64,000 nt of DNA from Nocardia huaxiensis (GTDB lineage Bacteria; Actinomycetota; Actinomycetes; Mycobacteriales; Mycobacteriaceae): positions 1,674,001-1,738,000 of the forward strand of contig NZ_CP059399.1 of NCBI RefSeq assembly GCF_013744875.1, given 5' to 3'. Positions 37,774-45,743 of this stretch are shown in pieces; the first letter of the stretch is position 1; the number at the start of each line of letters is the position of its first letter. The notes beneath the pieces were generated by a model. It ran no database searches. It saw nothing but the letters and a program-made list of their open reading frames with translations, and was not told the DNA's origin. Position numbers and translations under genes: made by a program.

Positions 37774-38415
37774 GTGGCTGAAGATCATCCGACCGGTCGT
37801 TCCGGCGGCCTCGTCGTCGGGTTCGACCTGGACATGACATTGATCGATTCGCGGCCTGGGATTGCCGCGGTCTGGGATGCGGTGGCGGCCGAGACCGGCG
37901 TGCCGATCGATTCCGCCCTCGTGGTGTCGCGCCTGGGTCCGCCGCTGGCGACGGAGGCCGCCGCGTGGTTCCCGCCGGACCGGGTGGACGAGGTGGTGGC
38001 GTTGTATCGGCGGCTCTATCCGGGCCTGGCCATCGAGCCGACCAGTCATTTGCCCGGCGTGGTCGATGCGATTGCCGCCGTGCACAAGGCGGGCGGCAAG
38101 GTGCTGGTCATCACGGCCAAGAACGGCCCGCACGCGCAATTGCACGTCGACCATCTCGGACTCGAGGTGGACGATCTGGTCGGTGGAGTGTGGGCCGAGG
38201 AGAAAGGCGCCGTGCTGCGTGAACACGGTGCTTCCATCTACGTGGGCGATCACCTGGGCGATGTGCGCGGTGCGAAATTCGCCGGCGCGACAGCCGTCGC
38301 GGTGACCACCGGACCGTATGCGGCGGAAGAGCTTTCGGCCGAGGGTGCGGATGTGGTGTTGCAGGAGCTCACCGAATTTCCGGCTTGGCTCGAAAACCAT
38401 CTCGCCACAGCCTGA
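37774..38415 (+). CDS. HAD-superfamily hydrolase, phosphoglycolate phosphatase-like
   Basis: Magnesium-dependent phosphatase of 213 residues. Motif I is GFDLDMTLIDS with the nucleophile and acid-base aspartates; motif II threonine is in VLVITAKNG; motif IV is YVGDHLGDVRGAKFAG. The cap is helical, typical of subfamily I (phosphoglycolate phosphatase, Gph-like). The GTG start lies six bases after TAGGGT without a Shine-Dalgarno site, so the transcript is probably leaderless. The true substrate is unknown. Confidence 0.86.
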   Translation: MAEDHPTGRSGGLVVGFDLDMTLIDSRPGIAAVWDAVAAETGVPIDSALVVSRLGPPLATEAAAWFPPDRVDEVVALYRRLYPGLAIEPTSHLPGVVDAIAAVHKAGGKVLVITAKNGPHAQLHVDHLGLEVDDLVGGVWAEEKGAVLREHGASIYVGDHLGDVRGAKFAGATAVAVTTGPYAAEELSAEGADVVLQELTEFPAWLENHLATA

Positions 38416-38650
38416 CTCACTGCTGCGTTACGAGCGCCTCCGTCATTCTCTTTGCACCGCCGCACTGTCCGAACTCGGGGACGATGTACAGCGTTGCTGG
38501 ACACCGGAAATGGTGTTCGTGCAGCAACACCGACATCCATGACCCGGTGCGGTCGGCGGCGTCGTACTCGTGGCTGTATCGGGTCCCCGCAGACCCTCGG
38601 TGAGCCGAGGGGTTCCCGCAGGTCACGGGCATATCTAGGGGAGTATCGAA
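38416..38650. other. Gene-free stretch after the HAD gene
   Basis: 235 bases between the HAD stop and the first duplicated module. Short frames exist on both strands but none has a ribosome-binding site or typical codon use. No hairpin terminator was recognised. Confidence 0.4.
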
Positions 38651-38735
38651 AAAGTTCTAGATTTTTCCTCGAAAAGCTTCCGTGGGGTGCGTACCGGTCT
38701 GTAACGTGCCGAGGGCAAACCATCAGTGACTTCAC
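38651..38735 (+). repeat. Duplicated promoter-leader module, copy 1
   Basis: Aligns with 38967-39050. Shared features in order: an AT-rich block (TTTTTCCTCGAAAAGCTTCC), TTCCGT as possible -35 (38678), CTGTAACGT as possible extended -10 (spacing 18), and GGCAAACCATCAGTGAC (38715-38731). In this copy ATCAGTG pairs with CACTGAT (38734-38740) to form a small hairpin. The 27-codon peptide gene follows. Confidence 0.7.
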
Positions 38736-38766
38736 TGATACACCTTGTGAGATCGGAGCACCACCA

Positions 38767-38850
38767 TGGTCGACTTTGCCTCGGATGTCCTCGTGCAGAC
38801 CATCCTGAAGCTGCTGTCGACTGGTTCGTCGAGCCTGTCGGCGAAGTAGT
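38767..38850 (+). CDS. 27-residue amphipathic peptide (unannotated small gene)
   Basis: Open frame from ATG to TAG, preceded by CGGAG eight bases upstream. The product starts MVDFASDVLVQTILKLLSTG and ends in a serine-rich tail with a terminal lysine. The middle (VLVQTILKLL) would form a short amphipathic or membrane-active helix; there is no signal peptide. It lies between its own promoter-like module and a strong terminator, i.e. a complete monocistronic unit. Small alpha-helical porins of corynebacteria and secreted amphipathic peptides share this general look, but no family is recognised and no function is claimed. Confidence 0.6.
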
Positions 38851-38900
38851 CACGCGATTGCCATCTTTCGGCTACTGCGCGGAAGCCGAAGTGGACCCGA

Positions 38901-38935
38901 AGGGCCCGACCCTGATGAAGGGGGTCGGGTCCTTT
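38901..38935 (+). terminator. Terminator after the 27-residue peptide gene
   Basis: Stem AAGGGCCCGACCC (38901-38913) with GGGTCGGGTCCTT (38923-38935), 13 pairs with one G-U, loop TGATGAAGG, followed by TCGC. The same stem, slightly changed, ends copy 2. Confidence 0.8.
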
Positions 38936-38966
38936 CGCATGTGCGGGTCACGCCAGGTCGGAAATT

Positions 38967-39050
38967 AAGTACTAAAAAATTCCTCCAAAAGTATTCCGTC
39001 CAGTTCGTCCGCTCTGTATCGTGTTGAACGGCAAACGATCAGTGACCTTC
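38967..39050 (+). repeat. Duplicated promoter-leader module, copy 2
   Basis: Repeats the order of copy 1: AT-rich block (AAAAAATTCCTCCAAAAGTA), TTCCGT (38995-39000), CTGTATCGT with 17-base spacing, GGCAAACGATCAGTGAC (39030-39046). After this the sequence differs from copy 1 for about 120 bases, then similarity resumes near CTTTCGGC (39170) and runs into the terminator. No peptide like that of copy 1 is found; a 35-codon frame from 39054 lacks a ribosome-binding site. Confidence 0.65.
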
Positions 39051-39204
39051 GGGTTAATGCGACATCGGGCGCCCGTCTCCCCCCAGACGAGCGTTCCGAA
39101 CCCGGGGCGGTTCCCCTGCCAAAACCCGCCGCCCCGGGTGCGTTGCAATGATTCCAGGCACTGAGCCAACTTTCGGCAAACGCGCGGTATGCCGGAGGTG
39201 CAAA

Positions 39205-39243
39205 CGAAGGGCCCGATCCATGACGAGGGGATCGGGCCCTTCG
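39205..39243 (+). terminator. Terminator of module copy 2
   Basis: Perfect 15-base stem CGAAGGGCCCGATCC (39205-39219) with its complement (39229-39243), loop ATGACGAGG. It ends 15 bases before the TetR start codon, so the TetR promoter -10 (TATTGT at 39245) begins right after it. Confidence 0.85.
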
Positions 39244-39258
39244 GTATTGTCTGGCGCA

Positions 39259-39891
39259 ATGTCTCAGGAAACGAACGCGGGAAGAATGTACGCCGGGCAG
39301 CCCGTAGAAGACCGGCAGCGGCAGCGTCGTGCGCGTTTTCTGGAGTCCGGGCTGACGGTGTTCGCACGCGACGGATACGCCAACAGCTCCGTCGGCGCCA
39401 TCTGCAAGGACGCCGGACTCTCCTCACGGCAGTTCTACGAAGAGTTCACCGGGCGCGAATCACTGCTCCTCGAACTCTACGAACAGATCGACCGTGAATC
39501 GCGGGATGCCGTGTCGGCCACCATCGCCGAACGCTCCGACGCCGCAGCCATCGACATCATCGACGCCGCCGTACGCGCCTACATCGAGTCCATCGGACGA
39601 GATCCGCGCAAGGCGCGCGTCGCCCTCGTGGAAGTCGTCGGCGCCGGGCCGAAGGTGGAGAAGTTCCGCCTGGAGCTGCGCCGCGCCTGGGGCGCACTAC
39701 TCGCCAGCGCCGCGGAGGATGCCGCCATGCACGGCGAAATCCCGCCCGGCGACTACGAGATGCGGGTCCTGGCCATCATCGGCGCCGTCAACTACGTCGT
39801 GGACGCCTGGAGCGGGTCCGAACCGCGGCCGCCGCTGGACGATGTCATCAGCGTGCTGCGCCGCATCATCATGGGCGCGGTCAGCGCCTGA
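39259..39891 (+). CDS. TetR family transcriptional regulator
   Basis: DNA-binding repressor of 210 residues. The helix-turn-helix is at about residues 25-75 (RARFLESGLTVFARDGYANS, VGAICKDAGLSSRQFYEEF), followed by an all-helical ligand-binding domain. The ATG lies eight bases after TATTGT with no Shine-Dalgarno site, suggesting a leaderless transcript starting just after the upstream terminator. Possible targets are itself, the duplicated modules upstream or the hydrolase downstream; no operator was identified. Confidence 0.9.
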   Translation: MSQETNAGRMYAGQPVEDRQRQRRARFLESGLTVFARDGYANSSVGAICKDAGLSSRQFYEEFTGRESLLLELYEQIDRESRDAVSATIAERSDAAAIDIIDAAVRAYIESIGRDPRKARVALVEVVGAGPKVEKFRLELRRAWGALLASAAEDAAMHGEIPPGDYEMRVLAIIGAVNYVVDAWSGSEPRPPLDDVISVLRRIIMGAVSA

Positions 39892-39921
39892 AATCAGCTG
39901 TCCTCCAACAGTCAGAGAATC

Positions 39922-39955
39922 TTCGTGCCCGCTCGCTGATGCGAGCGGGCACGAA
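39922..39955. terminator. Terminator after the TetR gene
   Basis: Perfect 15-base stem TTCGTGCCCGCTCGC (39922-39936) with its complement (39941-39955) and a TGAT loop. It lies 30 bases after the TetR stop. Confidence 0.85.
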
Positions 39956-40098
39956 TAGTTGTGGGGGGCGAGGTTCGCGGCGCACGCGGCAGTAATGGGC
40001 GACAGCGCGTGGCGACGGTGCGCGCGTGGCGGTCAGGGGCGGCGGGGCACGCGTGCGGCGGCGGGTGGAGTCCGGCCGGGCGGGGTAGCGTGCGGCGC

Positions 40099-40959
40099 AT
40101 GGAGACTGTGCCGATTCAGATGCCGGACGGCGCCACGGTGCCGGTGCGGTTGATTCCGGCCACGGGGGCGCATCGGCATCCGATCACGCCGGACGCGCCT
40201 CGGCCGGTCGTGGTGATCATGCCGGGGCTGGGGGTGCCGGGGGAGTTCTACTCGCTGTTCGGGAAGCCTCTCGCCGCACGCGGATTCGATGTGGCGCTGC
40301 TGGAGATGCGCGGCAATGGCGACAGCCGGCCCAAGCCGAGCCCCAAGAGTGCATACGGGTACCAGGAATTGGTGTCGGTGGATTTTCCGGCCATGTTCGA
40401 GGTGGTGCGGGAACGGTTTCCGCAGAGCACGCCGTACGTGTTGGGCCACAGTATGGGTGGGCAGCTCGGGGTCATGTACGCCTCGCGTATCCGGGGGCGG
40501 CTCGGCGGGCTCATACTCGTCGCGTCCGGCACCCCCTATCACGGCGGCTATCGCGGTTTGGCCGCACCGGCGTTCCTGTTCGGCAGCGCCGCAATCTCGT
40601 TGACCGCCAATCTCGCCGGATTCTGGCCGGGCGACAAGATCACGGCCGGTGGTTTCGGGCGGCAGTCGAAGGTGCTCATTTCCGATTGGGCGCGTCTGGC
40701 TCGCACCGGCCGGTTCGAACCCGCCGGAGCGGATATCGACTACGAGGAGCGCATCGCGCGGCTGAAACTGCCGGTCCTGTCGATCACCCTCGCCGGTGAC
40801 GACCTGACCCCGCCCGGTTCGGCGCAGCACCTGCTCGACAAGCTGCCGAACGCCAAGATCACCACGTGGCACAACCCGCAGCGGCTCGGCCACAACGGTT
40901 GGATCAGCGACCCCGATTCCACCCTCGACTACGTCGAAAAGTGGCTCCGGGATCGCTGA
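40099..40959 (+). CDS. Alpha/beta hydrolase
   Basis: Serine hydrolase of 286 residues. Features: oxyanion region VVVIMPGLGVPGEFY, nucleophile elbow YVLGHSMGGQLG, probable acid in SITLAGDDLTPP and the histidine in QRLGHNGWISD. The ATG at 40099 lies seven bases after TAGCGT without a Shine-Dalgarno site; the frame is open back to 39961 but that extension looks non-coding. Resembles esterase/lipase-like or YheT/lysophospholipase-like hydrolases; substrate unknown. It converges with the oligopeptidase gene, six bases apart. Confidence 0.88.
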   Translation: METVPIQMPDGATVPVRLIPATGAHRHPITPDAPRPVVVIMPGLGVPGEFYSLFGKPLAARGFDVALLEMRGNGDSRPKPSPKSAYGYQELVSVDFPAMFEVVRERFPQSTPYVLGHSMGGQLGVMYASRIRGRLGGLILVASGTPYHGGYRGLAAPAFLFGSAAISLTANLAGFWPGDKITAGGFGRQSKVLISDWARLARTGRFEPAGADIDYEERIARLKLPVLSITLAGDDLTPPGSAQHLLDKLPNAKITTWHNPQRLGHNGWISDPDSTLDYVEKWLRDR

Positions 40960-40965
40960 TTCGGG

Positions 40966-43026
40966 CTACGGCGTGGTGCGGTCGATCAGGGTTTGCGTGA
41001 AGAATTCGTAGATCAGCGCGGCCTGGAAGGCGGACTGTTTGTTGTCGGCTGCGCCGCCGTGGCCGCCTTCGATGTTCTCGTGGTACCAGACCGGGTGGCC
41101 CTGGGACTCCAGGAGCGCGGCCATCTTGCGGGCGTGGCCGGGGTGCACGCGGTCGTCGCGGGTGGACGTGGTGAGCAGGATGGGCGGGTATTGCGCTGTG
41201 GCGCTGGTGTTCTGGTACGGGGAGTACTTGGAGATGTAGTCCCACTCCTCCGGCTTGTCGGGGTCGCCGTACTCGGCGACCCAGGAAGCGCCCGCGAGCA
41301 GCAGGTGGTAGCGCTTCATGTCCAGCAGCGGCACCTGGCAGACGATCGCGCCGAACAGTTCCGGATAGCGGGTGAGCATGACGCCCATGAGCAGGCCGCC
41401 ATTGCTGCCGCCGACCGCGCCGAGCTGATCCGCGGTGGTGATGCCGCGCGCGACCAGGTCCCGGGCGATGGCGGAGAAGTCCTCGTACACCTTGTGGCGG
41501 TTGGCCTTCTGCACGGCGGTGTGCCACTCGGGTCCGTATTCGCCGCCGCCGCGAATATTGGTCATGACCCAGGTGCCGCCCTGCTCCAGCCAGCCCATGC
41601 CGGACGCGCCGCTGTAGGCGGGCGTGCGGGACACCTCGAAACCGCCGTAGCCGGACATGATGGTGGGGCCGGGGGTGCCCTTGCGGTCGCGGTGGCGAAT
41701 CACGAAGTAGGGCACCATGGTGCCGTCGTCGGAGCGGGCGAAGAACTGCTCGGTTTCCACGCCGGCGGCGTCGAAGAACTCCGGCTCCTGCTTGAGCAGC
41801 TCCGTCGCACCGCCCACCGAGCTGGACAGCAGTGTGGTGGGAGAGGTGAAACCGCTTGTGGTGAGCATGAATTCGTCACCGCCCTCGAGCGGATCCAGGT
41901 TCATGACGCTGGTGCTCGCCATGCGCGGGGCGTCGGCGAGGGGTTCGCGGGTCCAGCCGTCCGAGCCGGGGGTGAGCACGTGCAGGCCGGTCTGCACATC
42001 CTCGAGGGTGATGAGCAGCAGGTGGTTCTCGGTCCAGCCGTAGCCGTGCAGGGCGGTGTGCTCGTCCGGGGTGAACAGCACCTCGAAATCGCGTGCGCCG
42101 GTGAGGAATTCCTCGAAGTTCGCGGCCAGCAGCGCGCCCGCCGGATAGGTGTGGCCGTTCACCCCCCACGGGGACTTCAGGCGCACCAGCAGCCAGTCCT
42201 TGTACCAGGATTCGGAGGCGTCGGAGGGCACGTCGATCAGCCGCAGCGTGCCGTCCGCCTCCAGCAGGAACACCTCCTCATTGAAGAAGTCGGTGGCGCG
42301 GCCCACGAAATGCCGCTCGTAGCCGGGGGTTCGGTCGTAACCGGCCGACACCGCCACATCCGACAGCTCACCCTCGAACACGGTCTCCGCGTCGGTGAGC
42401 GGGGTTCCGCGCTTCCAGCGCTTGGCGATTCGCGGGTAGCCGGAATCGGTGAGCGAGCCGTCACCGAAATCCGTTCCGACATAGACGGTGTCGATATCGA
42501 TCCAGCGAATCTCCGACTTGGCCTCCGGAAGATGGAAGCCGCCATCTGCTGGTTCGACGAAAGCCTTTGCCTCGATGTCGAATTCGCGCACCACCTTGGC
42601 GTCCGCGCCGCCGCGGGACAGTGAGATCAGTGCCCGCCGCTGCTCCGGCCGCAGCACCGCCGCGCCGCCCCACACCCAGTTCTCGTCCTCGGCGGCGGCC
42701 AGCGCGTCCACATCGATCAGCACCTCCCACGCCGGTTCGTCCTTGGCGTATTCGGCGAATGTGGTGCGCCGCCACAGGCCCTTGGGGTGTTCGGCGTCGC
42801 GCCAGAAGTTGTAGAGCCAGCGGCCGCGCCGGCCCGGATAGGCGATGCGGGTGTCGGTGTCGAGCATGGCGAGAATGCGTGATTCCAGGTCACCGAAGCG
42901 GTCGGAGGCGGCGAAACGCTCCACGACCACGTCATTGTGTGCGCGCGCCCAATCCAGGGCGCGGTCGCTGGTGACCTCTTCGAGCCAGAGGTAGGGATCC
43001 GTCACGCTCTCGTCAACGACGCTCAT
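40966..43026 (-). CDS. Prolyl oligopeptidase family (S9) serine peptidase
   Basis: Cytoplasmic serine peptidase of 686 residues. The N-terminal beta-propeller spans about residues 60-420; the catalytic alpha/beta-hydrolase domain follows with nucleophile motif GAVGGSNGGLLMG, the aspartate in TSTRDDRVHPGHARK and the histidine in EGGHGGAADN. The N-terminus DPYLWLEEV is typical of S9A/S9C enzymes, which cleave after proline or basic residues in short peptides. The ATG at 43026 is preferred; the frame continues upstream into unrelated sequence. AACAAT six bases before the ATG may mark a leaderless start. No signal peptide. Confidence 0.92.
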   Translation of the reverse strand: MSVVDESVTDPYLWLEEVTSDRALDWARAHNDVVVERFAASDRFGDLESRILAMLDTDTRIAYPGRRGRWLYNFWRDAEHPKGLWRRTTFAEYAKDEPAWEVLIDVDALAAAEDENWVWGGAAVLRPEQRRALISLSRGGADAKVVREFDIEAKAFVEPADGGFHLPEAKSEIRWIDIDTVYVGTDFGDGSLTDSGYPRIAKRWKRGTPLTDAETVFEGELSDVAVSAGYDRTPGYERHFVGRATDFFNEEVFLLEADGTLRLIDVPSDASESWYKDWLLVRLKSPWGVNGHTYPAGALLAANFEEFLTGARDFEVLFTPDEHTALHGYGWTENHLLLITLEDVQTGLHVLTPGSDGWTREPLADAPRMASTSVMNLDPLEGGDEFMLTTSGFTSPTTLLSSSVGGATELLKQEPEFFDAAGVETEQFFARSDDGTMVPYFVIRHRDRKGTPGPTIMSGYGGFEVSRTPAYSGASGMGWLEQGGTWVMTNIRGGGEYGPEWHTAVQKANRHKVYEDFSAIARDLVARGITTADQLGAVGGSNGGLLMGVMLTRYPELFGAIVCQVPLLDMKRYHLLLAGASWVAEYGDPDKPEEWDYISKYSPYQNTSATAQYPPILLTTSTRDDRVHPGHARKMAALLESQGHPVWYHENIEGGHGGAADNKQSAFQAALIYEFFTQTLIDRTTP

Positions 43027-43124
43027 GCCCACATTGTTGCCGAACCTGTGCCGGGCGGGGGTGGCCGGTCGCGCCGCGCCGATGACCGGCCGTGCCCGCT
43101 CGCTTCCCGGGGCGTTCACGCGGC

Positions 43125-43469
43125 TCAGCCGAGGCGCACCAGCATCTTGCCGGTGTTCGCGCCCGACAGCACACCCAGGAAGGCGGCCGGAGCCTGAGCC
43201 AAGCCCTCGTACACGGTTTCGCGGGTGCGCAGCGCGCCGTCGGCCAGCCAGCCCGCCGCCTGGCCGAGGTACTCGCCGAAGGACCCGAGGTAGCTGGTGA
43301 CGAGCATGCCGCGCAGGGTGACCTCCTTCGTTGCGGCCAGATACAGATCCGGTCCCGCCGCGGCGGTCCTGCCGTTGTATCCGCTGATCGCGCCGACGAG
43401 CGCGATACGCCCGCCCTGCCGGATCTGCTCGACGGCGACCCGCAGGTGGTCGCTGCCGACGCCGTCGAA
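43125..43469 (-). pseudogene. MDR/zinc-independent oxidoreductase remnant (C-terminal part)
   Basis: The last 115 residues match the C-terminus of NADPH-dependent MDR reductases (prostaglandin reductase/CurA-like): FDGVGSDHLRVAVEQIRQGG, RIALVGAISGYNG, the GMLVTSYLG segment and the closing NTGKMLVRLG. The N-terminal catalytic domain and the first half of the Rossmann fold, about 200 residues, are missing: upstream is unrelated sequence and then a divergent dipeptidase gene. It is therefore most likely a truncated gene. The frame itself is open up to 43562 but the first 31 residues do not resemble the family. Confidence 0.7.
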
Positions 43470-43576
43470 ACGGTGTTGTCGAGCGGGTCCACGGCATAGA
43501 GGGTAGTCAGGGGCGGTATCCGCACTGGTCAGTAGGATTGTCGAGTCGATGCCGCATCGCATGAGGAGGTTGTCGG

Positions 43577-44563
43577 TTGGCGCAGTCGGGTCGCCCCCGG
43601 ATCTGGGAACAGCACTGCTGTTTGCCGCTGCTGCCGACCGCTGATATTCGTGAGCTGGCGCGTTATCCGGTCGGGTCCTACATGTCGGTCAATGTCGGGT
43701 ACTCGCACGAATCCACTGCGGACTCGCTCGCGCTGCTGCACCGGTTCCGCCGGGATGCGTTGGCGGACGGTCGTTTTCACCTGGTGGAAAGGTATTCCGA
43801 TATCGAGGTGGAGGGGCGCATCGCGTTGGCCTTCGATCTCGAGGACTCCGGCCCGCTCGGCGGCAACCTCGACAACGTCAAGATGTTCTACGACCTCGGC
43901 GTGCGCTCTCTGCTGCCGACCTACAACCATGCCAATCCGGCGGGTTGCGGGTGTCTGGACATCGACGACACCGGTCTCACCGGGTACGGGCGTGATCTGG
44001 TGCGGGAGTTGAATGCGGTGGGCATGTTCGCCGACGGCACGCACTGCTCCCCGCGCACGGGGCTGGACATCGCGGCCGTCACCAGCGTGCCGATGATCTA
44101 CAGCCACTCGAATTTCGCTGCGCTGTGGGAACATCCGCGCAATATCAGCGACGATCAGGCGCGCGCGTGTGCCGAGACCGGCGGCGTCATCGGCATCAAT
44201 GGGGTGGGAATCTTCTTGGGCCGCAACGGTGTAGATGAGCGCGCCGGACGCCTAGAGGCCATGGCCGATCACATTGTCTACGGGGCCGAGCTGGTGGGCA
44301 TCGAGCACATCGGCGTCGGCTCGGACTTCTCCTTCGACGGCGATCAGTTCAATGCGGAGATCGCCGAGAATCCGGACACCTTCTCCGAGGATTACACGAA
44401 GTGGGGCCCACTGCAGTGGACCCCGCCCGAGGATCTGTTCGGCGACAATGAGATTCCTACCCTGGACGAGGTGCTCGCCCGGCGCGGATTCTCCGAGGCC
44501 GAGCGCGCCGCCGTCCTGCGCGGAAATTTCGCCCGCGTGGCCCGCGAGGTCTGGCGGGACTGA
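43577..44563 (+). CDS. Membrane-dipeptidase (peptidase M19) family protein
   Basis: Metallohydrolase of the renal dipeptidase fold, 328 residues. The TTG start is supported by AGGAGG seven bases upstream. Conserved parts include GRIALAFDLEDSGPLGG with the usual bridging carboxylate region, FYDLGVRSLLPTYNHAN, the metal histidine in ADGTHCS, SHSNFAALWEHPRNISDD and VGSDFSFDG. The N-terminal metal motif HxD is altered: the sequence is EQHCCLPL, with cysteine at the expected aspartate. It may bind metal differently or have another substrate. It is divergent from the broken MDR gene, so this spot may be a rearrangement junction. Confidence 0.85.
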   Translation: MAQSGRPRIWEQHCCLPLLPTADIRELARYPVGSYMSVNVGYSHESTADSLALLHRFRRDALADGRFHLVERYSDIEVEGRIALAFDLEDSGPLGGNLDNVKMFYDLGVRSLLPTYNHANPAGCGCLDIDDTGLTGYGRDLVRELNAVGMFADGTHCSPRTGLDIAAVTSVPMIYSHSNFAALWEHPRNISDDQARACAETGGVIGINGVGIFLGRNGVDERAGRLEAMADHIVYGAELVGIEHIGVGSDFSFDGDQFNAEIAENPDTFSEDYTKWGPLQWTPPEDLFGDNEIPTLDEVLARRGFSEAERAAVLRGNFARVAREVWRD

Positions 44564-44569
44564 ACCGGA

Positions 44570-45229
44570 TCAATATTCGCGCGGCCCCGGGCCGGGCTGA
44601 CCTGGCCACTGCTGTCCCTGCGGGAACGCGGGCGGGCCGCCCCAGCCGCCGGCCGCGCTCGCGGCCCGGCGCTTGCTGCCGCTGCGTTTCACGGCCACGG
44701 TGACCAGCACGCCGATGCCGAGGAAGAGCCCGATCAGGCCGAGGGCGAGCGCGCCCAGCACCGCGCCGACTATGCCGCCGCCCAGTCCGCTGCCGATGGC
44801 GACGGTCATGGTGGACGATCCCTCCGTGGTCACCTCATATGACCCGGATTGCTTTGCGGTGAAGGAGAATTCGGCTTCTCCGTCGTGCCCGCCGAAGGAG
44901 TAGGTGACCTTCGACGTGTAGGGCTCCAGGGTGACCTCGCTGCCGTCCGGGGCGGTGACGAGCACACTGCCGGAACCGCCGTCGGGTCCTTCGAGGTAGA
45001 TGGTGTAGTCACCGGAGTCGAGCTGGACCGTGCTGGAGCCGGGCACGCTGACGCGCTGGAAGTCGTCGACCTTGTTGGCCAGGCCGACGAAGGCCGAGAT
45101 GGCCAGCACCGCGCCGCCCACCACGCCGACGACGATGAGCAGCGCGCCCACCGCGAACCACCAGCCGGACGGGGTGATTCGCGGGGGCTGCTGAGCGGGC
45201 GGGATGCTGCCCGGCGGTTGTTGCACCAT
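44570..45229 (-). CDS. Two-helix membrane protein (hypothetical)
   Basis: Unrecognised protein of 219 residues: short Pro/Gln-rich cytoplasmic start (MVQQPPGSIPPAQQPP), a membrane helix (WFAVGALLIVVGVVGGAVLA), an extracellular beta-rich domain of about 90 residues (YTIYLEGPDGGSGSVLVTAP, YEVTTEGSSTMTVAIG), a second helix (IVGAVLGALALGLIGLFLGI) and a Gly/Pro/Gln-rich tail. This layout is common in actinobacterial envelope proteins. It converges with the dipeptidase gene six bases away. No function is assigned. Confidence 0.8.
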   Translation of the reverse strand: MVQQPPGSIPPAQQPPRITPSGWWFAVGALLIVVGVVGGAVLAISAFVGLANKVDDFQRVSVPGSSTVQLDSGDYTIYLEGPDGGSGSVLVTAPDGSEVTLEPYTSKVTYSFGGHDGEAEFSFTAKQSGSYEVTTEGSSTMTVAIGSGLGGGIVGAVLGALALGLIGLFLGIGVLVTVAVKRSGSKRRAASAAGGWGGPPAFPQGQQWPGQPGPGPREY

Positions 45230-45321
45230 CGAATCCTCGACTCTCGGTGAGCAGTGCGTTCTTCGATGAGCGTAGGTCTGCGGGTGTGCGACCGCCGGGC
45301 AATTCGGGCGATCGAGACCGA

Positions 45322-45651
45322 TCAGCCTCCGGTGACGATCTCCAGGCCGGCCTCCGACCAGTCCTGGATGCCGTCGCGGTACTTGCGGACATTGGTGTAG
45401 CCGAGCGCCTCGAGCTTGCTCGCCACGACCTGGCTGTTGCCGCAGGCGGCGTTCGAGCAGTAGGTCACGATCGCCGCCGACCGGTCCGGAAGCAGTTGCG
45501 CCGCTTTGGTTTCCACATCGTCCTCGACGAGTTCGAGGGCGCCGGGCAGGTGGGCCTTGGCGTAGTACTGGCCGCCGAGGGTGTCGAGCACGGTGACGGT
45601 GCCGGCGGCGATCTCCTTCGCCAGTTCTTCGCGGGTGATGAGTGCGGTCAT
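45322..45651 (-). CDS. Rhodanese-like sulfurtransferase, single domain
   Basis: Small rhodanese-fold protein of 109 residues. The active-site cysteine loop is TYCSNAACGNS; the CH2A-like opening is TVTVLDTLGGQYYAKAHLPG and the end DGIQDWSEAGLEIV. Such proteins move sulfane sulfur or act on persulfides. GAGGAACCC lies just before the ATG. It is divergent from the MarR regulator with GTGC/GCAC palindromes between, suggesting control by that regulator. Confidence 0.9.
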   Translation of the reverse strand: MTALITREELAKEIAAGTVTVLDTLGGQYYAKAHLPGALELVEDDVETKAAQLLPDRSAAIVTYCSNAACGNSQVVASKLEALGYTNVRKYRDGIQDWSEAGLEIVTGG

Positions 45652-45684
45652 GGGTTCCTCGCAATCTCCAGAACACACGAATTT

Positions 45685-45722
45685 GTGTGCGTGTGCACGC
45701 TACTACTTATGTGCGCGCGCAC
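45685..45722. promoter_or_regulatory. Two candidate MarR operator sites
   Basis: GTGCGCGCGCAC (45711-45722) is a perfect 12-base palindrome, and GTGCGTGTGCAC (45687-45698) shares the same GTGC...GCAC half-sites. The centres are 24 bases apart, about two helical turns, in the 92-base region between the divergent rhodanese and MarR genes. Confidence 0.55.
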
Positions 45723-45743
45723 GCAACCCGCTAAGCTGGGGCC

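Noticed and set aside
39054..39164. 35-codon frame in module copy 2
   Set aside because: No ribosome-binding site and no similarity to the peptide in copy 1.
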